From NCBI RefSeq assembly GCF_050003625.1, contig NC_134398.1, positions 197,849,700 to 197,913,699 of the forward strand: a stretch of 64,000 nucleotides of DNA, in the 5' to 3' direction. The notes under the pieces were generated by a model. That model saw only the letters and a list, made by a program, of their open reading frames with translations, made no database searches and was not told the DNA's origin. The stretch's first letter is position 1. Each line of letters opens with the position of its first letter. A program made the translations under genes and the position numbers. Source of the DNA: Haematobia irritans (Eukaryota; Arthropoda; Insecta; Diptera; Muscidae). Shown here in pieces: positions 57,271 through 64,000 of this stretch.

Positions 57271-57821
57271 TAATTTCACTACATTCACAATTAAATATAG
57301 ATCCATTAAAAAATTACTTGCTACCTCACCCCACCATTTTACCAATGCCCTCTTCTTTTTGGAAAGAATTCACCAACTCTTGCATACAATACAAAATTAA
57401 TTAAATAATCAATACAAATATCAAATAGCAAGCTACGTATTATAATTTATAATAATTGACACATGCCAATGTCAATTATCAGATCGAGAAGTGCACACTC
57501 ACTTAGCAAAAGGCTGCCGTTTGCCATATGACTATAAATTCATAATGAATATGAATGGGCATATAGTGAAACTAATGAAGCGGTTCAATTTCGGCCGCCA
57601 GTCAATAATAGAGAATTTTTAATGTGTGATAATGGTCGAATTTTATAAAAATGCAGAAGGGGAAAGAATTTAATATTGAATGAAGATTTTTAAATCTGAG
57701 GAAATTTATAGAATTAAAATTTTAACACAAAAATAAATAAAGAAAAGAAGGTCTAAAGTCGGGTGGGGCAGTTACGTTATAGCAAAAACAAGAAATAATT
57801 GTATAACGTTTTTTTACCTAA

Positions 57822-58184
57822 AATATATCTGTGGCTTGGTGCTAAAAGGGCCAATGTCAAAATATTCAGTTTTGATATAATTGAACTTGAATGTTTAAAC
57901 AAAAACTATTTTAACTACGGCAGCCACTGTTTCATTACATACGTAGCATATAGAAGATGATTTTCTTCCCATCATTTGGTAGATGGTAGGGTTAAATGTC
58001 CACAGTTGACGTTTATAAAAGGGCCAAAGTAGACATTGGCCCTTTCAGCATTAATTTTTATAGATGAGTTCAAAATGACATTGGCCAGCTTTACGCTTAT
58101 TTAACCCCTTCTGGGTAAAATATAAGATTCGCTGTTTTATAAATATTGACATTGGCCCTTGCAGCACCAAGCCACAGATATATT
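57822..58184. mobile_element. Foldback/MITE-like element with about 40-bp inverted ends
   Basis: Left AATATATCTGTGGCTTGGTG then CTAAAAGGGCCAATGTCAA. The right end read inward gives AATATATCTGTGGCTTGGTG then CTGCAAGGGCCAATGTCAA. Inside, AGGGCCAA and TTGGCCCT recur as a hairpin (58020-58043), and TTGGCC again at 58082. No frame. TSD unclear. Confidence 0.8.
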
Positions 58185-58201
58185 CCCATATTTATTTCTA
58201 G

Positions 58202-59130
58202 TTATACCCTGTGCCACACTGTGGAACAGGGTATTATAAGTTAGTGCATATGTTTGCAACACCCAGAAGGAGACGAGATAGACACAAGGTGTCTGTGGCA
58301 AAAATGCTCAGGGTGGGCTCTTGAGTCGATATAGCGAGGTCCGTCTGTCCGTGAACACATTTTTGTAATCAAAGTCTAGGTCGCAGTTTTAGACCAATCG
58401 ACTTCAAATTTGGCACAAGTATGTATTTTGGCTCAGAATAGATCCCTATTGATTTTTGAAGAAATCGGTTCAGATTTAGATATAGCTCCCATATATATAT
58501 TTCGCCCGATATGGACTTATATGGCCCCAGAAGTTAGAGTTTTACCCTAGTTTGCTTAAAATTTTGCACAAGAAGAACAATTGGTACTATAGTCAAGTGT
58601 GACAAATTTTATTGAAATCGGTTCAGATTTAGATATAGCTCCCATATATATCTTTCGCCCGATTTACACTCATATGGCCACATAGGCCAATTTTTAACTC
58701 CGATTGAGTTGAAACTTCAGGTTCAGATTCAGATTTAGATATAGCTCCCATATATATGTTTTTCTGATTTCGACAAAAATGGTCAAAATACCAACATTTT
58801 CCTTGTTAAATCGCCACTGCTTAGTCGAAAAGATGTAAAAATGACTCTAATTTTCCCAAACTTGTAATACATACATATCGAGCGATAAATCATAAATAAA
58901 CTTTTGCGAAGTTTCCTTAAAATTGCTTCAGATTTAAATGTTTCCCATATTTTTTATATAGATTTTGTAGAAGTCTATCAAATTCTGTCCAGATCGGGTG
59001 ATATTTAAACCTTTATATATAGCCCACAACACATTTGACGGATGTGATATGGTATCGAAAATGTAGATCTACAAATGGTGCAGGATATAATATAGTCGGC
59101 CCCGCTCGACTTTAGACTTTCCTTACTTAT
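58202..59130 (+). mobile_element. HINE-B copy
   Basis: TTATACCCTGTGCCACACTG start, GAGGTCCGTCTGTCCG (58338-58353), three internal units, hairpin AGTCGGCCCCGCTCGACT, end CTTACTTATT. Shorter than the 47-kb copy by loss of internal units. Confidence 0.7.
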
Positions 59131-59347
59131 TTTTTACTAAAATTGTGTTCCCCCCTAGTGCATTATGCGACTAAAATTTTGAGTCTATAGATTTTGTAGA
59201 AGTCTATCAAATTCTGTCCAGATCGAGTGATATTTAAATGTCAACACATTTGACGGATGTGATATGGTATCGAATATTCATATCTACAAAGTGGTGCAGG
59301 GTATAATATAGTTGGCACCGCCCGACTTTAGACTTTCCTTACTTGTT
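59131..59347 (+). mobile_element. HINE-B 3' fragment in tandem
   Basis: Repeats the last about 215 bp of the element just before it ('gagtctatagattttgtaga', 'tttgacggatgtgatatgg', CCGCCCGACTTTAGACTTTC, CTTACTTGTT). A tandem duplication of the 3' end. Confidence 0.65.
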
Positions 59348-59461
59348 ATATGTATAGAAATATGTAGTCTGCAGACAACAAGTTATCTCTTACCGACCTC
59401 TGGAGTAACAGTGGACTGTATTGGCATAGGTCTCTGAAATTTACTTCCCACGCAGTAGATA

Positions 59462-59580
59462 CCACGCTTGGCAGAATTTGGTTGGTTGGTAGAGTTCTAT
59501 CAAAAATGGTAGATATTTTACTGTTTGGTAGATTGGTAAAATTATTGATATATTGCAACCTATTCCTCTTCAACTAAGAG
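59462..59580 (-). repeat. Head segment of an array-bearing unit
   Basis: TTGGTTGGTTGGTAGAGTTC, 'aaaatggtagatattttact', TTGGTAGATTGG, then 'cctcttcaactaagagg'. The longest intact head in the window, followed by minus-oriented units. Confidence 0.6.
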
Positions 59581-59584
59581 GTTC

Positions 59585-60133
59585 TTCACAAATTTCCTAT
59601 AAAAATGAAATATTGACAAAATTTTCTATAAAAATAAAAATGTGACAAAATGTCCATACAAATAAAATTTTGACAAACTTTTCTATAGAAATGAAATTTT
59701 AATAAATTTTTTTATAGAAATAAAATTTTGAGAAAATTTTATATAGAAATAAAATTTTTAGAAAACTTTCTATAGAAAAGAAAGTTTTTGATAGAAATCC
59801 AATTTGATAAAATTTACTATAAAAATATAATTTTGACAAATTTTTCTATAGAGACTTTGACAAAATTTTTATACAAATAAAATTTTGAGAAAATTTTCTA
59901 TAGAAATAAAATTTTGACAAAATTTTCTATTAAAATAAAATATTGAAAAAATATTCTATAAAAAATAAAATATTGACAAAATATTCTATAGAAAACAAAT
60001 TTTCACAAAATTTTTTATAGAAATAAAATTTTCACAAAATTTTCTATAGAAATAAAATTTAGACAGAATTTTCTATGGAAATAAAATTTTGAAAAATTTT
60101 CTAAAGAAATAAAATTTTGAGAACATTTCCTAT
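59585..60133 (-). repeat. 29-bp minisatellite (minus), split by a MITE (resumes 60663-60690)
   Basis: About 18 diverged units. Text at 60133 rejoins at 60663 when the MITE is removed (CTAT shared). Confidence 0.85.
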
Positions 60134-60662
60134 CCCTTTCCGACCTATAGCCGATCCACGTGATAGATTTTCCTAAATTTTTCAATTCTGTTATTTATGT
60201 GTACATAGAACATTTTAAATTATTAAGTTTGTTCAGTTTGATCCTGTATCCTGTTTTTTCAGGATACGTACAATTGTTGCAGTCCGGTAAATTCCGGTAA
60301 AAGTCCGGGCGTAAAAATATCAAAAAACACAAATTAATCACGAAGTTACTGTGTGCATACAATATTTAAAATGTTTTCTTATTGAAAACACTTGTTTGAT
60401 GAAATATTCCACAATTCAAATAATTTTAATATATTTGCAAACTTACATCTTCCACTTATTTTTACAAATGCGCACAGTACACTGCTGAAACTACAAAATT
60501 AATATGAAAAGCAAATATTTATAACGGTTCTTCACATTCTTAGACAAAGAGAGAGCATACACCATTATTTTTTTGCCGCTCTTATCGCAGTACGTCATAT
60601 ATTAAAGAAATTATAGAGACTTAAACTTACCCGCACAATTGTGCGTACACGGTCGGAAAGGG
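60134..60662. mobile_element. Small MITE with CCCTTTCCGACC ends
   Basis: 529 bp. Perfect 12-bp inverted ends CCCTTTCCGACC; the sequence CTAT flanks both sides (60130-60133, 60663-60666). No frame. CCCTTT-type ends recall piggyBac, but the target site is not TTAA. The target lies in a minisatellite unit. Confidence 0.75.
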
Positions 60663-60689
60663 CTATAGAAATAAAATTTTGAGAAAAAT

Positions 60690-61150
60690 ATATTCACAGA
60701 CGGACATCGCTATGTCGATACCGGTATTATGACCAATGACACCATGTGTATATCTCATTTCCTTCTGTTTGTTGCAATTGTATGCAATACAAGACCACAA
60801 AAGATTAAATTCTCGAGGCAATAGAGGACATAGGAGACCATCCCAATATACCTTTAGCTGAAAAGGATTGGTTTTGTAAGTGTTGCCGTTTTCACCATTT
60901 GGCTGGTATGTATTTTGGTTATTTCAATTGCTCGAAAGTGTTCAAATTTCGATTTTTTTTACTCCGATGAGAAGACATTTCAAATTTACGTAAGCTGTAA
61001 ATTTAAACGTTTTTTTCGTTACCAGAATTTAAACGCCGCAGGTGATGGTGCTCTGGGTCATCGCGCTCGTGTTCATTAACCGTGAAATCAAAACAAATTT
61101 CGAATGATATCGGAAATGTTCCAATGACAGTATTGAATCCCTGAGCAGAC
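60690..61150. other. Unassigned
   Basis: No gene. A CAGACGGACATC word near 60700 followed by 'accatgtgtatatctcattt' is a HINE-B scrap. Confidence 0.35.
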
Positions 61151-61159
61151 CAATATTTT

Positions 61160-61320
61160 GGCCGCAAACTTTGAAATTCCAACAGTTCTCAACAACAACA
61201 CAGGTCTTGCAAAAAATTACTTAAAAATAAATCCTCGCTTTATTTCTACCACACAATGGTCTTCAAAATCTTCTGATCTAAATCCATTGATCTTTGGGGC
61301 CTGGGGCCTTTTGAAAAGCA
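61160..61320 (+). pseudogene. Mariner-type transposase fragment, third catalytic motif region
   Basis: The translation LAKNYLKINPRFISTTQW, then SSKSSDLNPLIFGAWGLLKS, resembles the end of a mariner/Tc1-like catalytic core (pattern W-S-S-P-D-L-N-P-L-D). The acidic residue expected after NPL is Ile. It is only about 50 residues long, and the superfamily branch is uncertain. Confidence 0.5.
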
Positions 61321-61334
61321 ATGGAGGCCACCCG

Positions 61335-61510
61335 ACGCTTAACTTTGGTGAAGCGTCGAGTGGCTTTTCGCCATAAATCGTATGTTGTTCCACAAACATT
61401 TCTTTTTAAGACCATCCCGGTTTCCCCCATCATTTTTTCCCATTTCCGATGAAGTTCTTTTGGGCAAGTCTTAGAAAATACGCTGTTTTGCGGTTTAAGG
61501 TTAACATTTA
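61335..61510 (-). repeat. Repeat family F, second copy
   Basis: The minus frame reads VFSKTCPKELHRKWEKMMGE, then TGMVLKRNVCGTTYDLWRK. It shares frame and order with 22005-22130. Likely part of a transposon protein; not recognised. Confidence 0.45.
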
Positions 61511-61580
61511 AAATTTGGACAATTAAATGTCTGAAATGAAAAAAGTAAAACAACAAAACAATAAAAATTATAGTAAACAT

Positions 61581-62016
61581 TTTCCTACTGCGGGGATTTG
61601 AACATCACTTCTGTGAGAAGGTTTCGCAAATTATGAGAATAATCAATTTTTTGTTGAGTTTAAATATATTTCTACTAAAATATTGTTCGAAAATAACAAA
61701 CTAAAAACAATGTACAACATAAAAAACAATCTTTTGAAAAAAAAAAAAAAATAATAATAAAAAATCCGCTGGTGAGATTTGAACCGTTCCGTATTTTTCA
61801 TTCATACTAATTAAGATAATTAAATAATAAGAAAATAAAAATATAAAAATAAATTTTGATAATAATAAAAAGTGAAATGGGTGAAAAGAAATTTTGTTCC
61901 TTAAGAGCCCATTCACATTAGGCTAGAAATCAACTAAAAGTTGATTTGAAATTCCTTTTGATAAGGCAAATGACAGTTGAAATCTAGGTAAAGTGGATTT
62001 TGGAAGTGTTATTTGA
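61581..62016. other. Unassigned AT-rich sequence
   Basis: No gene or repeat recognised. Confidence 0.35.
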
Positions 62017-62601
62017 ATGAGGTATGAATTTCAAATGAACTTCCAAAGCACAACACCTAAAACAATACAAAGGATCCAAAAACGCAATACTTCCATCCAA
62101 TTACAAGTCCATATAAAATTCATTGGAAATTATAAAAATTTGCACTATTTCCGTATCACAAGTTGGGGATCCAAACTATGTTTTTGGAAGCTCGATGTAA
62201 TGGCAGACGCCACAACAATCCATAATAGTATACCTAAGGTGGCTAAAGCTGCCGAGTGTGATATTTTGATGCCAGTAAAATGGTCCTGGCAGAATGAGAT
62301 CCCAGAACAGATACCAGAGGCAAATAACTACATAACCGATGGATCGAATATGGCTGAGACGACGGGACTTGGCGTACATGTGGATGACTCAAAAACCGAG
62401 TTCCTATTGCGATTACCAGACCACACCACAATCCTACCGGCAGAAGGGCGTGCCATAAGAGAATTTGTTAATTGGTTCGTAAATAACACGAGGCCACAAA
62501 ACACACACAGATTGCCGGAGGGCAATGAAGACAATTGCAAACATTACAATTTGATTGCGAATCGTACGAGAATGCAAAATAATGAACAACGAACACCCTG
62601 A
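62017..62601 (+). pseudogene. RNase H domain fragment of a non-LTR retrotransposon
   Basis: A 194-codon open frame whose middle resembles retrotransposon RNase H, the nuclease that would remove RNA from the RNA-DNA hybrid during retrotransposition. The motif YITDGSNMAETTGLGVHV has the first catalytic Asp (about residue 108). RLPDHTTILPAEGRAI has the second acidic residue (Glu, about 143). The family's third motif (D-S region) is not seen; after residue 150 the sequence departs. Upstream residues 1-60 are not recognisable and may be read-in. No reverse transcriptase is nearby. An I, Loa or R1-type clade is plausible but not resolved. Confidence 0.65.
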
Positions 62602-63079
62602 TCCCGCTTGTAAACAGGTTCTGGAAGCAAATTGAAGAATTCATTAAGGACACGCTGGAATAAGAAGTTGCTGGAATAAAAGTCTAAGACTATGCTCACA
62701 CTAGTCAAATATATGACCAAAATGAATTTCAAATATTTTTTCCAGAATCATTTTCCAAATGTCTGAATACCGTTTTTGGAAAATAATCCTACCATGATGT
62801 TATGGTATATATATCTCCATATGAGCTAAAAATGTTAGCTGATTTGTCTGTGGCGACGGATTCTATTTTTAATTTCTGTCAAATATTTGCCCAGTCTGAC
62901 CATAGCATAATAGTGGCTTCTGTGTACATCAACTGATGAGAGACAGCCACCGTATAAATATGAAACAATTCCTAGCCGTGTGAATTTAGTACAATTTTTC
63001 TTTCGAATGTGTTTCAAAAATTTGAAAGAAAGAAATAGAAAATCTTCAGTTTAAAAATTTTATATTCTATTTAATGAAT
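62602..63079. other. Unassigned
   Basis: No gene or repeat. A CTGATGA at 62933-62942 was tested for a hammerhead fold and lacks one. Confidence 0.35.
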
Positions 63080-63080
63080 T

Positions 63081-63299
63081 CACCCACCGTATTCTCCAGA
63101 TCTGGCCCCCAGCAACTTTTTCTTGTTCTCAAACTTCAAAATGCTCGCAGGGAAAAAATTTGGCTGCAATGAAGAGGTTATCGCCGAAACTTAGGCCTAT
63201 TTTGAGGCAAAACCGAAGGAGTACTACCAAAATGGTATCAAAAAATTGGAAGGTCGTTATAATCGTTGTATCGCTCTTGAAGGGAACTATGTTGAATAA
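63081..63299 (+). pseudogene. Mariner transposase C-terminal fragment with a lost catalytic residue
   Basis: Reads HPPYSPDLAPSNFFLF. The third catalytic Asp, present as Asp in the 50.8-kb copy, is Asn here (AAC at 63114-63116). An in-frame TAG lies at 63192-63194. It then reads YYQNGIKKLEGRYNRCIA and LEGNYVE-stop. Same mariner subfamily as at 50829-55018. HINE-C starts right after the stop codon, so the mariner 3' UTR and TIR are missing. Confidence 0.85.
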
Positions 63300-63301
63300 T
63301 A

Positions 63302-64000
63302 ACAAGTATATACAGCACTAAGTTCGGCCGGGCCGAATCTTAAATACCCACCACCATGAACCAAATATTAGGGTTTCCTTTGAAATTTCAGGAGGGCTTG
63401 AGGACTTGAGGACACTTCCCGAAGATAAATTTAAAGATTTCACCTATGAGGACTATATCAGATTCTGGATTTATAAGAACCATTTTTGTTTGAGTTTTAG
63501 AGGAAGCATTAACATCTCTTGTAAGTGTGCAAGAAAATTATAAAATAACGTCTTGATTTGAAATCTTAAATCTGTAGAAGTAAAATCTGGAAATTTTACA
63601 TTGAGTTTCAAGCAATTTTCATGATCACTGCACCTTCTACACCCTCAAGAAGTGAAGTCAGTCTATATGGAGGCATTACCAAATGGACCGATAAAAACTT
63701 AATCCGATACACGTTTTTGTGAGACCAAGATACCAGAATATTTACAATTTCAGGCAAATCAGATAAAAACTACGGTTTCTATAAGCCCAAGAAATAAAAT
63801 CTGGAGATCGGTCTATATGGGGGCTATACCAAAACATGGACCGATACTCACCATTTTTGGCACACCTCTTTATGGTCATAAAATACTTCTAGATTTCAAA
63901 TTTCAGGCAAATAGGATAAAAACTACGATTTCTATAAGCCCAAGACCCCAAAACGAGAGGTCGGTTTATATGGGGACTATATCAAAACTTGGACCGATAT
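63302..64000 (-). mobile_element. HINE-C, cut by window end
   Basis: Starts ACAAGTATATACAGCACTAA with the palindrome TTCGGCCGGGCCGAA (63325-63339). Units follow with 'ggtctatatgggggctatac', 'atacttctagatttcaaatt' and 'ctataagcccaag'. It shares its hairpin terminus with HINE-A but its internal units with 22.5 kb and 24.6 kb. Continues beyond 64000. Confidence 0.65.

Larger units (their letters stand above)
56326..57821. other. Mostly unassigned; repeat E and a SINE tail inside
   Basis: Repeat E at 56985-57080, SINE tail at 57209-57270, and a HINE-B hairpin scrap at 57745-57770 (GTCTAAAGTCGGGTGGGGC). No gene seen elsewhere. Confidence 0.35.

Noticed and set aside
62930..62980. Second hammerhead ribozyme (CTGATGA followed by GAAA)
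   Set aside because: No stem II between the two motifs, no GTC/GTH after a stem III, and no stem I pairing.

Overview
The window is AT-rich, repeat-dominated intergenic or intronic DNA from an insect. A muscid-type calyptrate fly is the best guess (inference). Reasons: tRNA-derived SINEs, mariner, rosa-type (DD41D) and DD37E transposons, short non-autonomous elements with (GTCY)n tracts of the DINE-1/mini-me kind, and no bacterial gene organisation. Only one stretch looks like a host gene: a first coding exon on the minus strand at 15051-14190, with an A-rich leader upstream and a consensus splice donor.

Layout. 1-4.4 kb: arrays of a 29-bp AT-rich minisatellite, interrupted by a Penelope-like fragment that carries a complete hammerhead-ribozyme fold (3219-3287). 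4.4-7.1 kb: little beyond diverged repeats. 7.1-10.8 kb: minisatellite split by a Helentron-associated-like element (working label HINE-B). 11.8-13.7 kb: SINE pieces and a HINE-A built of 153-bp tandem units. 13.7-15.4 kb: the host exon. 15.8-21.3 kb: a SINE, then a long-TIR Tc1-like transposon broken by HINE-A, HINE-B and a 1092-bp TATTAG array that grew inside its own reading frame. 22.5-26.7 kb: a (TA)n tract, HINE-C copies and a 125-bp tandem repeat. 27.0-28.6 kb: a SINE split by a near-intact DD37E transposon. 31-38.6 kb: the largest minisatellite block, in both orientations. 39.4-45.6 kb: HINE-A copies, one holding two different DD41D transposon derivatives. 46.5-49.3 kb: a tandem repeat split by HINE-B. 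50.6-55.0 kb: four nested layers (mariner, an 8-bp-TSD hAT-like element, a second hAT-like element and minisatellite). 55-64 kb: more HINEs, a foldback element, a small MITE, an RNase H fragment and a mariner fragment.

The parts do not form a pathway. The window records successive insertions, and target-site duplications or interrupted reading frames allow several of them to be ordered. HINE-A, B and C are working names: they share a 5' end beginning TATACCC, central tandem units, a GTCY/GACG tract, a short GC-rich hairpin and an end in ACTTGTT. All transposase genes seen are broken. Boundaries of diverged repeats are approximate to a few tens of bases; those with TSDs are exact as read.
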